NCBI GenBank assembly: GCA_027579435.1
Contig: JANBPK010000887.1
Span: forward strand, 1-61,927
Direction: 5' to 3'
From: Candolleomyces eurysporus
Lineage: Eukaryota > Basidiomycota > Agaricomycetes > Agaricales > Psathyrellaceae
Length of the DNA: 61,927 nt
Position numbers and translations under genes: made by a program. How positions within the stretch are numbered: the stretch's first letter is position 1; each line of letters begins with the position of its first letter. Below, in pieces: positions 1 through 12,777 of the stretch. Under the pieces are notes generated by a model. The model ran no database searches and was not told where the DNA came from. It saw nothing but the letters and a program-made list of their open reading frames with translations.

Positions 1-3000
1 CGATGTGCCGAAACCTCGCCGCGCATCTCTTTGTGGGCCCAGGGACTCGCCCCTACTGCTCTAGCACTGAATATACTCGATTAATGTGAGGCTNCGCGAG
101 AGGGTAGGTACCTTTAGTGCCTAGGAAACCACCTCTATTGCTTTAGTAGTGAAATTGAGCCTTTCAGCTGCAGGGTAGGCCGTTTGATCTGAAGCGGCGC
201 CAACCGGCTAGCTTAATAAACCCTAATCTCGGGTATATGGCGGGCACGCCTCTAAGTCGGCAATCCTCGAGTAGACTCCAACTCTTGTGAACCCAAGAGT
301 AGTGTACTCTTTAGTTATCCTTCGCACCGCGCGAGTTATCTCAATACTGGAAGGGTTTCGTAGTGTAGAGATTAAATAGACACGACCGTTAATTGAATTG
401 TGAACGATATTCAATAAAATGGGTATTTATTCGCGAAAAAGCGAACACGGTCGCATCACCGCACATCAAGACAACATGGAACAAGGGGAAAAGGACGCAC
501 TGTTTTCGGGGACCTCGAGAGAACACATCCTCGTATCTGTCCGAGTTTGCCTTCCTCTTTGTCCCTGTAGGAGGTATGTTTTCTTTGCTTGCCATAATAC
601 TAGTTTCGGATGGATTGGGATGAGAGAAGGTTGCATCCTGAGGGAATGAAGGCACAGTTCTTATATTTTGGCCGCTGTGGAAGTAATCAACATTCAACCA
701 AACTTTCCATAGAAGTTTCCCTCAGTAATTTTGCGAGGTATTCACCATGGTAACATGGTATGGTGTACAGAGAATTTTTGTTGCCTGGAACATTTNAAAA
801 AAAAAATTGAACCAAAAATGCCGCAACGACAGTAACTACGGTTACCTTCCTACCATTGGAAGGATCCACAACTGAATTTTGTTCTTTTGAATTAGTCGAG
901 GTTGTGCAACAGTAATAAGGTGGCACAGCCTGGTTGTCGTGGTATGAAAAATTGATTAGTGGGGGTCACCAATCCCCCATTAAGGTTGCGCGCGTGACAG
1001 CTGTGTCACACCTGTGACATGCCCAAAATGTTGAAACCGAGGATGTTTTCCTTGATCCTCCCTTCCACAGCCCCAAACGCCATTCCTAAAATTACAAGAG
1101 CGGTTTGTTAAATATTTATGTACTATTCTAAGGCAATACAATGATTTTAGAACACTTATATAAGCTGATCTTTGCAAATGAGGGCCCAAACCCTGCCATT
1201 TTGGCGGGTAAATCTTGTAATGTCTATAACTTCACAACAACTCCACATATCGAGACGCTTGAGGGAGCAAAACAATAGTATTTCACGATGGTAACAAACC
1301 TCCGCCATTAGAATTGCTGTAATTGTGATCTGTCTTGAGATAGGGTGCATGCACTGAGCAGATCTCAACCTTAACAACCCCAATCCACAAATATAATGGC
1401 GGAGATTTGTAGAAAAAGATTAATTAAGTGAAAACACTCCATAAATTGTGTTTATTGGACCAGTCAGCATTGAGCTATATTCCTTTGAAGTTGAATAGCA
1501 ATCATGCCAGTATTCAACAAAATTTACCGTATATTTTGGAGAGAACACTGTTTTATTTATACCAAGATATTCCCCTCATCGAGAGCTTTCTAATGATGTT
1601 TTTTTTGTTATGATAGGCGCTCTAGATAAGGAGATATGCTGCATCCAACATACGCCGGCATATGGCATCCATCAGTGTCAGGATCATGCCGATGACATAC
1701 CGTTGATGTGCAGGTAGCGAACTAGGGCTCTCTAACCAACAAAACTATAGAACTCAAACACACACACACAACCACAATAACACAACACACCAAATACCTT
1801 CGTGAAGATACAAGTAAAACAGAAACGTATATATATATGTAATTAATGTTTGGCAAACAGACAGAGAAACAAACAGATGACAGAGATTCAAAGTTAGAAT
1901 GGTCTTGGGCGTTCCAGACGCGGTAAACCAGATTTTTTGAGCGAAGTTAAGGAAATTTACGTACCCAACAATATTGGTGGCCATCTTATATCCTCAAGGC
2001 TCGTTCCATACTTGCAATTCCAGAAGTTGGACTTCGATTTTTGTCGTCTCTGCCAGTGTCAGAAATTTTCACCAGCATCTTCCTGTGGTGCTATCAATGT
2101 CATAGTTTCCAGGGAAATATGTATAGTAAAATAATGGACCAAGGTTGAGGGGCAGTGACCTTGACTTCTGTTGCAAGTCAACCAATTCATAACGCAATTG
2201 CGATGCGCTCGATATGAACCAAGGATCGCCAAACGTTGAACATTGAGTTGGATTATAATTTAATGATCAAAAATTACTCTGGAAATTGAAGTTTCCATCG
2301 GAACTGTACTAACTAGAAGCTCGTCCAGATGAAGTGATCGCTAATTCCTGCAATGATAACCTCTACCAAACCCTGGTTGGAAACGCAAGCTCACCAATAC
2401 AGTGATTCTCTGCAGCTGGGAATAATTGCACTGTACATTTCATACCCCATTTCCTTTCTTTTCTCATCGTGGCTTCCATGCACCAATTGTGAGTTGTACT
2501 TGGTGTTGCTCGCGCTGGTGCCTTCTTGGTGTGGCCCCTGACTCAGAGGTTTCAACATTGCGTTAGTGCACAGCATTCGGAGGTGATCCATTCAATTATT
2601 GATAATTGAATGACACCCCGGAAGGCTAGTACGTGGCATCATCAATTACTCCGCTCTCGGCAAGAGCTGGTCCAACGCTTCAACATCCCATGTCATCTCT
2701 CCTCTCCCATCTCCATGGCACCGTAAGGTTGAATAATGGAATCTGTTCAAAATAAACCATGTTTTGGATATAAAAGGTGCAGAAAATTGCCACTCCTACA
2801 ACAGACCTTTACCAGCCAATTGTCGTCGACAGTTCTATTATCTGAAGCTCTTCTACCCAGACCCGCTGCAGCCTCCAACCATGCCATTGAAGGTGGAAGA
2901 TGACGATTCAAGCCATCAAGCTCAAGGCACCAAACCTTCCCACCATAGACTGGTAGTCTTTGAAGGGACCTCGTTCACAGCATCCTCCAATAACCCTTGC

Positions 3001-3153
3001 TCGTCCTCGTTGAGTACATCTTGTGCTGGAAACAGGAATTCAACCGCTGACCCACCAGTATCAGGACTTCATTCAGCACTGATCCAATAGAGATGGAACA
3101 TAAGAGGCAGAAGTATATCTCGAGCGCTGTGTGTTAGTATTTGATGTTGGTGC
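1..3153. other. Gene-poor region, nothing recognised
   Basis: I find no open frame that resembles a known protein. Only short chance ORFs are present. A CA-rich microsatellite lies near 1757-1775. The stretch is AT-richer than the rest of the window and may hold old repeats that I cannot name. Confidence 0.5.
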
Positions 3154-3627
3154 ATGATGATGATACTGAACGTCTTCCCAGCTCATAGCCACCGCCCCCG
3201 CTCCTCAGCCTTGGCCGCTGCTCTATCAGCCCGTTCCATTTCCTCGTCTTCCATGGATTCTTCACAGGATCTTGGTGGAATGGAGGTTCTGAAACATAGG
3301 ATTTCTCAATTGGAGAGGTCAGAGAAATTGGCAAAGAGGAAGCTCCTGCAGCTTAAAGAGGAGCTTAAAGACGTCAAATCAGAGCTAGGAGGAGCAAGGG
3401 AGGAGGCATTGGACCTACAAGAGAAATTCGACAAGTTAGAACGGGTGTTAGGAGTAACAAGGGGTGAGCTTCAAAGGTATAGGGGGTGGTGGTTGAATGA
3501 ATACCACTTCGTCAAGATATTGCTTGCCGTGATTCCCGCAAGAGTGGCGGAGGATGTTCAAATCATTGCTGTCTCCTCACACGCTCGTTATGCTGACTGG
3601 TCAGCAAACACAGGAACAGAAGAGTAG
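3154..3627 (+). CDS. Small coiled-coil protein, function unknown
   Basis: This open frame of 157 codons has no visible intron. Residues about 43-110 are a long heptad-like helix rich in Lys, Glu and Leu, which predicts a coiled coil. It is followed by a short segment with YRGWWLNEYHF and a SSHARY motif. A coiled coil followed by a W-W-x-x-E-Y segment is, to my recollection, a recurrent arrangement in agaricomycete hypothetical proteins. An internal Met at 3253 is a reasonable alternative start, since the first 33 residues are Ser/Ala/Arg-rich and could be a mitochondrial-type leader or untranslated. No function can be assigned. The gene is isolated from its neighbours. Confidence 0.6.
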   Translation: MMMILNVFPAHSHRPRSSALAAALSARSISSSSMDSSQDLGGMEVLKHRISQLERSEKLAKRKLLQLKEELKDVKSELGGAREEALDLQEKFDKLERVLGVTRGELQRYRGWWLNEYHFVKILLAVIPARVAEDVQIIAVSSHARYADWSANTGTEE

Positions 3628-5333
3628 AAATCAATAGTTATGTTCTGTACAATTGCATGTTTGTTTGTAAAGAGCCTTATGTTGAGATTCAAGTCGCCAT
3701 TTCCATCTCTTCACCATAGTACACAAGGTGACACAATGCAATGAATTCCGATATGATGACTGTTGTACAAAATGATATATGGCATAGAAAGGTCGTCAAC
3801 AGCCAGTACTAGTACACACAGTGCAACAGGAGGCCCCAGACCAACTTGAAGCCAATGGCTAGGGATGTGGTGAACTAGCAGCTCATGCTGATCCTGATGT
3901 GTGACATTAGTGGGGACGCCTTGTCAGAAATGAGGAAATTTCAGGCATACCATGCTCAGAGCGTCGGCGTCATGATGTCCTCTAGGATTGAGCCGGATCC
4001 CAGTCAATGTATTCTTCCACTATGTGATGTGATTCTTCACAAAGATGCTTGAAATTGTCAAGGACAACCTCAACAAGCAGGGTCACTGCTTCAAGTTCAT
4101 AATTTATTTGGGAGGGAGGGTGAGGCTTGGTGGAGGCATTGTGGCAAGCGACTTGGTATACAGTGATAATCTTACAAACACTGTCGGGTTTGAGGAGTTG
4201 GGCAAGGGATTCAGGGTCCAGCTCGGAGTCATCATGAGTGGCGACTGGGCCAGGATTACTGCTAGCACTGGGATTGTGCTGTACTGTGCGCTGTCCGCTG
4301 CCCGACCTGACAGCGCTATAAAGAAATTATATTGGTGGAAGCACTCAATCTCAAGAGAAAGCCTACCTTAGGGACACTGGGGCAACTAACATGGGGATTG
4401 AATNGGGGGGCGGGGATGGAGGTAGCAGGCAGAAGGGTGGGAAAAATTAAACTCTGCGTGACCCACACAATTGTCCTTTAGTAGGACTCCTATAAAACTG
4501 GATTCCAATGATTGATCATCATGTGAATCGGATCATTGAGATAATACGACCGTCTCCAAGAATGAGAAACTCAGCTAATACTGCCAGTCTGCCTTCTTAA
4601 ACTCAGCGGCAGGCTCAATGTTCAATGGCAGCAAAGGAAGAGTCCCTTCAACTGAATGCCGCAATTCCAAGTCTTTGATCAGGATATTGCATCACTGGAT
4701 CATGCTTCCTAGTGATGACTCTACACGTAAAAGACAACCTCTACTAGGTGGGATTCGCCGTTACATGAGATGCAGCGGGGCTCAACATCCCATCTCTAAA
4801 AGCTCAACTCTTCCTTCCAATTACCATCCGAGTCATTTAAGCTCACTCCCTTCCTTCCCAAAAAAGCGTCCATTGAAAGCTGAAACAACATGCGGCACCT
4901 GGTCACACTGCCCTGTGCTGTCACCTGCTGACCCAGTAGCCTGGCCCATTCAAAACCTTTTGGGAGTCTGCCGACCTGCATGCATAAAATTGACTCAATA
5001 TCACCCAACCCTCGAGTTGCACCCATTCCAACTTGGCCCAAAATCAAACCTCATCCGATGGAGTCGACTGGATCGTCAACCCCACCATACACCTTTTCCC
5101 TTTTGCAGAACACTGGGCACGTATCTGGAAATCTTTGGCTGCATTTGACGTGAACCCCAGATCGGAGCTCCCCCAATCTCGTACATTCTCCTCATGTAGT
5201 GGATGGATCTGTCGCATTTACTGGGAGGCGTCCAAGGGGAGGCACCCAATTTCAATGGGTACTGAAAAACGTTACCCATCTGTGGTTTAAGTACCATTGC
5301 ATTCAGTTTGATTCCTTCCATTCCCCCACCGCC
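3628..5333. other. Intergenic, nothing recognised
   Basis: Several open frames occur (the longest at 4618-5148 on the plus strand), but none looks like a conserved protein. No RNA gene or repeat is recognised. Confidence 0.4.
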
Positions 5334-6824
5334 ATGTCTTCTCATCCACCTCCACCCACTATCAATGCAACGCAATATATTCAGGGGTCTGCAGATAGCC
5401 CCGTCCGTACTCTAGCCCCAGTATTTTTGCCACCCCCTGGAACAGCTCTCAACCATCCTCTCCTGGTGGAAGGGTGCCTGGCAGCACCCGAATCTGACAT
5501 TGATCCTCATTGGTATCACCCGACCAGTGTTCCTGCTACCCCGATGGACGATGCCATTGATCGGATTGGCCGAGAGCAGGACGAGGATGAGGATGAGGAC
5601 AGCTCTGATGAAGAACTTCATGAATATCCTGATTTTCAGAATCACGGAAACTACTCTCGCCCTCAATATGAATCCAGCTCTATGTACACCGATACCCCCA
5701 CCCCGTCAACGGTGTTCTTTCCGATGGACAATTCCCCAGTTATTACTGGTGAGAGTGGGAGTTCTGATCCTTTGATTCTTGCCAACAAGGACGTAAAGCC
5801 TGTTATAGACAATCCGTTCTCTGATCCTAATCTTGGAAAGGGAACGGTTTCATACAACTACACCCTCCATTTGCAGGGGCTTCACACCTCAGTCACATGT
5901 GTCTACGATGCCAGGAGTCCTATTGGGGAGCTGATCCCCGGGGCGTCGAGCATGCTAGCGCAGTATGGCGGGACTTGCGATCCTGATTTTGGGCCGGAAC
6001 CTGCCTTGAACGAGGTACAGGACTATGTCACACTCAATACCGGCAAAACCCTCAGCTATTGGGCGTGCAAGGGCCCGCTTCAAGGTATCGATTCAGACCC
6101 AACCCGCTTCATTTACCTGCGTGGCTGGGCCGACTATGAAGATGCCGTTGGGAACATCACTTGTACCGTGTCTCAAATGCGCCCAGCGATCTTCTCCGTA
6201 ACGTACGAGAGTTCGCCTGGGCGCTTCAAAGCAGAGAAGGGGGAAGGTTTTGATTTATCCGCTCCAAGCCAAATCCCATACCCTCGATTTATCGATTATA
6301 CTCTCGTCGGCTTAGGAAACGTGGTCAGGGAAGCACAGAATATACATTCCAACCTTATCGCCGAATCAGTAATTACCATGGGTGTTAACCTGCTCAATCT
6401 TCCTCGAGGCGAACGTCACGAGGGGTATCTCAGCCTCTATGAGGCGATGATCCAAGGGATGCTAGAGTATGAGATGAGTTGTTCCACTATTGCCTCTCGC
6501 AGAATCTAACCATTCCCACGTTGACATTACTAGGCGATGTACTCTCGATTGATATACTCAACTTTGCCAAACCCTCCTGCTACATGTATGCGTGCGGTAA
6601 CAGGGTCAGCAAGTTATATCGCAATTGGCTGGCGCATACGATATGGCTGGCTGCAGGCGATCATCCTGATACCGACAATAATTGTGCCCCTGGCGACTCT
6701 TGTAATTTACCTCTTTTTGACTCCCCGATGGGCTGATAAGGAGGGTCTCCCTGATCCTACAGATGTGCGCTTGCTGCTCGCCGCGTCTCTTGACAAAGAC
6801 CAGAAGTTGAAGGTCCAGGAGTAG
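5334..6824 (+). CDS. Agaric-type protein with C-terminal membrane segment
   Basis: The main exon runs from ATG 5334 to about 6470. A further in-frame upstream Met at 5199 is less convincing. The second exon runs from about 6534 to the stop at 6824. The two parts share a frame, but I could not find a clean GT..AG pair joining them, so the exact intron, or a base error, is unresolved. The N-terminal third is Pro/Ser-rich with an acidic run near residues 80-90. The middle is a globular region with several Cys residues. The last exon holds a hydrophobic stretch (LQAIILIPTIIVPLATLVIY) followed by a short basic tail, so this is probably a single-pass membrane protein with a large extracytoplasmic or lumenal domain. 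Proteins of this plan are common and uncharacterised in agaricomycetes. Confidence 0.65.
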
Positions 6825-7940
6825 CCACTGTGTTGGATTGATCTCTTCTGGATACGAACCCTCTTCAATCTTCCCATTTGGCCGTTTTACAATTCTTTAT
6901 GTACTCATCGTTCTTTGCATGCTTATTCGATACTAGAATACTTAGTAAGAACATCCATGGCTATTCCTTCCCAGGTCAACAGATTGATCTTCTCGGCTGT
7001 CGTTCCCAGTCCGGAAAATGGCACCGGACGCCGTGAGGAGAGAAGACAGCAGATGCCGAGCTCACGATTGTTCGTAGGTCGACCGCATCTGCTTGTTTCG
7101 TGGTCGTACCCTTCTCTACGTTGTAAAATACGATGCCGGACGGCGTTTATCGTTGCCGCTGCCGCTAACGACTACGACCATCTCACGCATCATCGTCATC
7201 CGTTTCTAGCTTCGACTCACCTGGAGCGTGCAAACATCAGCTCAAACGACAATCCTCCAAGTGAGTCATGAGTAAGTGCTATCAGCAGCCCAGAAAGCTT
7301 CCAATTTAAGTACTTTCGTAGTCCGAGTAACCACCGGAGTCCACGAGAAGTGCTCAAAGAGTGCATTGAAAATGGTCCTCCGCCCCCCCGCGCTAGGCAG
7401 TTAGAGCTTCGACGGAGAGCGGCGAGCATGATGACTCTCCGAGCTTTCGTGTGCATACATTACTGGCTCTCGCTCAGTTTATTGAAGGTTAATCTATTCG
7501 GTACACGGTTGAGTCATCTAGAGGGGCTGTATGATGCATCGGCTTCGAGAGAACTACCAGTCAGTCGAGGCTACCATTAATTGATCGTTCTAGTACGCAA
7601 GTTACCTCCGAGGCCAACCAGAGCGCGAGACGCTTCTCAGAGCAGCTAAATCAGAAGACAACTGTCTCGAATTCGCGATGCATGTTGAATGGACTCTTGT
7701 AAGCTGGTACTCCAATGAGTAAATATCTCCAAGTGCACTATGATCGAAGCAAGGCACGCAGGAGGGATTCGGAAGCGCGTAGTTGAAGAAGGTACCACCG
7801 TACGACTATAAATATGACGGATCAGTGGGAATCGGTTTCCTCCCTAACCTCTGCCTCTCGATACCGAAGGCTAGAACGGCGAGAGCTCCTCTGTACCATT
7901 TACAGGCACCGCAAACGACGTTGCCGCCCCCCCCGAGACC
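6825..7940. other. Intergenic, nothing recognised
   Basis: Only short open frames on both strands. No conserved protein, tRNA or repeat is recognised. The last part probably contains the promoter and 5' UTR of the gene starting at 7941. Confidence 0.4.
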
Positions 7941-8461
7941 ATGGCCTCGACGGCGACCATGACCTACCCGTACATTCGCGCAACCTCCCTCTCGCTCCCT
8001 TCACCGCCTCCGCTACCTTACGCGCTCCCGCAGCCGAAACCTGATTTATCTTATGCGCGTCCACCTGAACCTTCACGGTCTGGTAGCAAGGGCAAGAATA
8101 GCGATGGGGACGTAGAATATCTCAAATGGCGGGTGAGAATATGAGCTTGGAGGTGGAGGATATGGTTTGAAGGGGCATTCGCACTAACCGTGATGGAGAC
8201 CTGGGAGCGATGGGTTGTGAGTGAGTAATATATCATTCTTTAAGTGTTTTTCAATGCTAAATCTGTTCGTCAGTCACATTTTTCACCGTCCTGCTCGCCC
8301 TCCTTGTCACGTTTCTCGTCAAATACCTCCCAAGTAACCTGGTGAAAATGCAGAGACGCGCCGTGTATTATCTGTGGGGAGGCTTGGATATGAATTCGGG
8401 GATGAATGAGTATGGTTTTGTGATGGCGATGAATGAAACGACGGGCTGGTTGGGAGCGTAA
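7941..8461 (+). CDS. Probable serine palmitoyltransferase small subunit-like protein
   Basis: Three exonic blocks can be read. The first is 7941 to about 8132 (Pro-rich N-terminus ending in GDVEYLKWR). The second, about 8155-8221, contains WFEGAFALTVMETWERWVV. The third is about 8275-8461, with a hydrophobic helix (FTVLLALLVTFLVKYLP) and the tail MQRRAVYYLWG. The aromatic-A-L-x-x-x-E-x-W-E motif followed by one membrane helix and a PxxLxxM segment matches the small activating subunits of serine palmitoyltransferase (SPT_ssu-like family). These bind the ER enzyme that condenses serine and palmitoyl-CoA, the first step of sphingolipid synthesis. The first intron border is not clean: a single-base problem is possible near 8133-8155. 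It could instead be an unrelated small membrane protein. Confidence 0.55.
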
Positions 8462-9217
8462 AACCGAAGAGTCCTAGGTTCTCCTCCTAGGTTCTCCCCC
8501 AAGACAGGCAGCAAACGCAGAATTGTGCCTGCACCTTTTTAGTAGCTATAGCAGTAAATTACTTCTTAAGCAAGGCTCCATGTTGCATTAATGGCACAGA
8601 AGTCACTCTTCGCTCGGATCTAGAACCTTGCCTTGGCCGTCTGGAGCACAAATCACTGTCAACTTGCCGTGCACCAAATTCTGGCAATTTTGAGCCCGGA
8701 TTCCTCTTTGCATTGCGGATAATCCACACAAGTCTACTCGTTGTGCTCGTGTCGCGACCCGCCTAAGTCACATCATGACTGTATTTTGTCCCTGTGACCC
8801 TCCGTGGTACACGAATTTTTGTCATTGTTCGAGGCCGTCTGCTCGTACGGTACCGGACCAGAGACCGAGAGCACTTGCTCGTTCGATTCATTGGCCCTCG
8901 AATTGATGGTCAATTGATCGAATACGCTTGAGACTAGGATCGTGACGGCTGCTAAGGAGAAAAAGATAGAGCGCCTACTAGGACATACTTGAGACGTGGA
9001 GCAAACAAACACAAGCAAGCCCTAGGTGTTACATGTCACATCAATTATCGATCTCCCAGGCTTGCCGTGTTCTCTCATCATTCACGATACGACAAGAGGT
9101 CAGTGTCTTGAACCTCCAGTCTTTGCTGGTAAAATTTGCAAGAAGCCCGTGTACTTACCTTCCAATTAGTGATTCGATCCAGGATCACCTTGCCGCTCAA
9201 GCCTTTGAAGTCGATCA
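8462..9217. other. Intergenic and upstream region of F-box gene
   Basis: No coding sequence is recognised. The part from about 8770 to 9217 has a diverged second copy at about 11640-12030, which marks it as the upstream flank carried along in the F-box gene duplication. Confidence 0.5.
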
Positions 9218-11524
9218 ATGCGCCGCTTCCTCCGTAACCTCATAGCTTGGTTCTTTCCCCCAATTCGCAGCATAGATGAACTTCTTGCAAGCAATGAACC
9301 TCTTACGGATCAGGAAAGAGCTAAACTTCTCTCAAAGCTGAGAGATCTCGAAGCTGAACTCGACTGGCTCCTGGGACCACCCTACGACGTGGCAGATCCG
9401 GAAGGTGAAATTGAACAGACCCAACAGTCGATACGTAACCACCTCTTTGTACTCTCTTCCGTTAGGAACATCCCTATCGAGGTTTGGCAACAGGTGTTCG
9501 AGTTTGTGGTCCTGGTCCCAACGGCGGAAGGCTGTGATCCTCTGCGTCTATTAACCCAGGTTTCGCGTGGCTGGTATACGGCAGCCACAACATACCGAAT
9601 CCTTTGGTCGATCCTACCTGCGGTTTCCCATCTCAACATCGCCAGCCCTATCACACCAACGCAACACAGTGCGATCCGCAGTCGTCTTCAACTCTTCTTC
9701 TCCAGGTCCGGATCGAACAATATCGACTTCCAATTATTGTATTCCTCCTCGGAAGATGTGTGGAAGGAGAATAGGGCGTTCATACTTGATATCCTCGATA
9801 CATTCATCAGGGTTTCCTGTCGCTGGAGGAAGGTCGTGCTCAACGTACCGGCGGAGATTGTTGAACGAGGTTTGGCTCCTCTGCGAAACCATGACAGGCT
9901 TCCCTGTCTCGAGGAGCTTCAACTTGTGCTCAGCGTATGGAGCTTAGGAAGGCGCGAACTTTTAACACCTGGGAGGTTGGTCAAGGTGGACCATTTCAAC
10001 GATGCACCAAATCTTCGACACGTCACTCTGAACACATCTGTCCTCAGCGTCCCCGAGCTCTCCGCCCGGGCCCTAAACACCACAATCTTCGATTTCCATT
10101 TTCCATGGTCACAAATCGAAACCTACCAGAGCACGATCGCAACAATCGGAAACGATGAAAGTTACTGTCGGCTCATACAGAACGGGTCGCACGAGAAGCT
10201 GCGCGAAGTGGTGCATGTTCCCGGGATGGGACCCTGTCCATTTCCAACCATACCAACTCCAACAATTATCTTCCCGAGCCTCGTCAAATTGTGCTTACGG
10301 TTGGGACCGTGGCAGCTAGGTGACCATCTCATCATGCACCTGCGCAAGTTGCTGTTACCATCTTTAACAGAGTTAGAGGCGTACGGTGCAACTTTTATCC
10401 AACGTCCAGATGATCATCCCCAGTCTACGCTGTACGATGCGGTTGTAACACTTATACGCCATTCGGGGTGCTCCAATACTCTGCTACGCCTAAGGCTTGA
10501 CGAGAAGGTTGGGCCACGGTCGCTGGACCAGCTGCAAGAGCTGTTTCTGCTCTGCCCCGCTCTCGAGCACTTGGACGTCCGAGTATTGCGGGACCCCGAG
10601 CTGCGGACGTTGCGCCTCGGCACCCGGCTTCCGAAATTACTCCCACACCTCAGGATCCTCACTCTTCGCTGGCCTTCCGAACGGACTTACCGAGAGTCCC
10701 AATCACCAGAAATCAGAGGGAAAATTCCGCCTACGGTGGAGCCGTCCACCCTACGGAGCGTGGTTGAGTCCAGAATCTCAATACAGCGGCCACGATTGGA
10801 GGAAGTCCGACTTCTTGGTTCGTCTTCCACCCAGGAAGAATACGGAGTCTTGACCACACAGATGAACCTCCTCATTGGGGACAGCGCTTGGCCATTTCCA
10901 GGTGGCGGTTGGGAAGGCAATTCGTTCGATTATGAGGAAATGTCGCAGTTGCGAACCACCCTACAGCGTAAATTCAAACCGATCGACGGAAGATATTCAA
11001 TAATCGCCGGTATAAATCTACTGCTACATTGGGAGATGCATGGGATCATGTGTAAGCTGGAGGGGCTTGACCTCGGGGGATTCAANGGAGTNNTTCTTGC
11101 GGTGAGTCTCCTCCGNNTATTCCGTCAGTTNAAGGNTTAGACTGATTTCTANCTATGGCTTTCCTANNTAGAGGATGGGNGTTCTNTACCATCTCGAGGA
11201 AATTGCGCAAACCGGGGAAGGGGTGATCCCAGGCGATTGGATGTATAGTTTACGGTCTAGGGCGGCAAACCTCCTCGCAAAATGGAAACCGGTCATCCTC
11301 CCCCAGTTCCAAGCATCGTCCCAGCGATGGTGCTACGTCCCGNTGGGATCCGCTCGGCTTCAATGCCAACCTGGTATGCTAAGTNAAAAAAAGTGAGTNC
11401 TTTAGTTACCNATGGATNCTTGNGNCTCATCTCAGGTAACGCAGCCGAAGATGAAGTATGGAGGGATGCAGTGGGATATGCTATCGAGTATGAACGGTTG
11501 AGTCCTCCGCTGCTGCTGGAGTAA
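9218..11524 (+). CDS. F-box protein with leucine-rich C-terminal region
   Basis: The first exon is open from ATG 9218 to about 11100. It has an N-terminal helix and coiled coil (residues about 18-50, including ERAKLLSKLRDLEAELDWLL). The F-box core follows at about residues 85-100 (RNIPIEVWQQVFEFV), then a long region with repeated leucine-rich segments such as LKLCLRLGPWQ-type and LEHLDVRVL stretches. This is the standard plan of the greatly expanded agaricomycete F-box family, whose members are predicted to recruit substrates to SCF ubiquitin ligases through Skp1. Near 11086-11420 there are several Ns, two short introns and frame changes. The final exon ends at TAA 11522-11524 after ERLSPPLLLE. 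A decayed tandem copy follows downstream. Confidence 0.75.
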
Positions 11525-11639
11525 TGGTTCGAAGCACGCCCTTCGAATTTTTCTTGCCCTGTTTGAACGATTGGCTTGTTTAATTACAACTAACGAGGTT
11601 TGGNCTGAGTGATTTCGTGCGCGAATTTCGATCAGTCGT

Positions 11640-12250
11640 AGGTGCCGTTCGTTATCGTAAGACCAGACTNNATCATTTTNGCCACTTTTCGGGGCTGCCT
11701 GNTCGTAGTACCCAACCGGAAAGAGAGCANGGGCCTTNCTCGTTTCGTTCGATTTATGGGTCCNNGCCTGGTCATAGAGCTGAGGGCCACTGATATGGNG
11801 AATAGATTGGATAGAGACATAGATAGTGCGTGAGCGCCTAAGAGTCATTGGCGGGCAGCAAACNACCTCTTAACTCCCAAAATTTGCCGGTAAAACTTTG
11901 CAGGAAAGCCGGGTACTCGCCTTACAGGCTGCGACTCAACCGCCCGGATCGCCTTCTTGAAGGTGATTGATCAATACACCACTTCCTTAGTGGCCTGTTG
12001 GCCCAAAAAGGCGGCATAAATTGACCTTTTGAGAGCAATGAAGCTCCCTCAGACAAGGAGAAAACTGAGCATCTCTCGAGGCTTTGAGAGCTTGGAGCTG
12101 AACTCGAATGTCTGTCGGGGCTACCCTACCACTACGGCGTGGTGGATCCGGATGCAGAATACACCTATCGGTCTACGTGACCACCTTTCTGTCCTCTCTT
12201 CTGTTAGGTACATTCCTATCGAAGGTTGGCAACGTGTTTGTGANTGATAC
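11640..12250 (+). pseudogene. Decayed tandem copy of the F-box gene (5' part)
   Basis: The stretch aligns with the upstream flank and first exon of the F-box gene at about 8780-9500. Shared blocks include the region around the start codon, the coiled-coil segment, and the beginning of the F-box (SSVRYIPIEGWQRV against SSVRNIPIEVWQQV). It contains frame changes and stops and ends soon after the F-box. The rest of the gene is absent, so this is a truncated and decayed duplicate. Several Ns lie in it. Confidence 0.75.
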
Positions 12251-12777
12251 GCAACACTTCCTTCACACTATTATTAGCTTCCTATTNTACAAATATTCAT
12301 TCCGTTGAGCACTTCCCTTAATCTCGTCCAATGAACGTCTACCTCCGCTCAGAATTGAGCGGCATCAGGCTGCGGACTACAGCAGTTTGCAGAGCCCCTG
12401 CTAATAATAGAACGAGTGTGAACTGGTTGACCACCAGTTNGATGGAAACGTGTAGGCATTAGGNCTGGCNCATCGCAACAAAGGGCTGCGGTAGAGGGCG
12501 CTTAATGGCCTTGTCCGTCTTGTCTCTCGACTACTCCTAAACTGAAGCTTGTCAGAATGGAGAGCCTTTACCCCCAAGAAGTTCTNAGTGTGCCGTCGCC
12601 ANGGACAGCTGTCAAACGAAAGCCTGCAAAACCCCCGGCACCCTCTCACAGGCATGGCACACCATCAGGTAAGGACAGGTCTTGTTGACGAGCAGGGTGT
12701 TGACANTGAGCAGGGCTATGGCCTTTTGTCGACACTGACGACGAGGTTGGAGAAATCCTTTAATTACTCNTCTTCTG

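Noticed and set aside
1757..1775. CA-rich stretch as a telomere or origin signal
   Set aside because: It is an ordinary dinucleotide microsatellite without telomere-type units.
4618..5148. Plus-strand open frame of 176 codons
   Set aside because: The composition is irregular, with many Pro, Ser and His residues and no domain-like pattern, and it overlaps frames on the other strand of equal quality.
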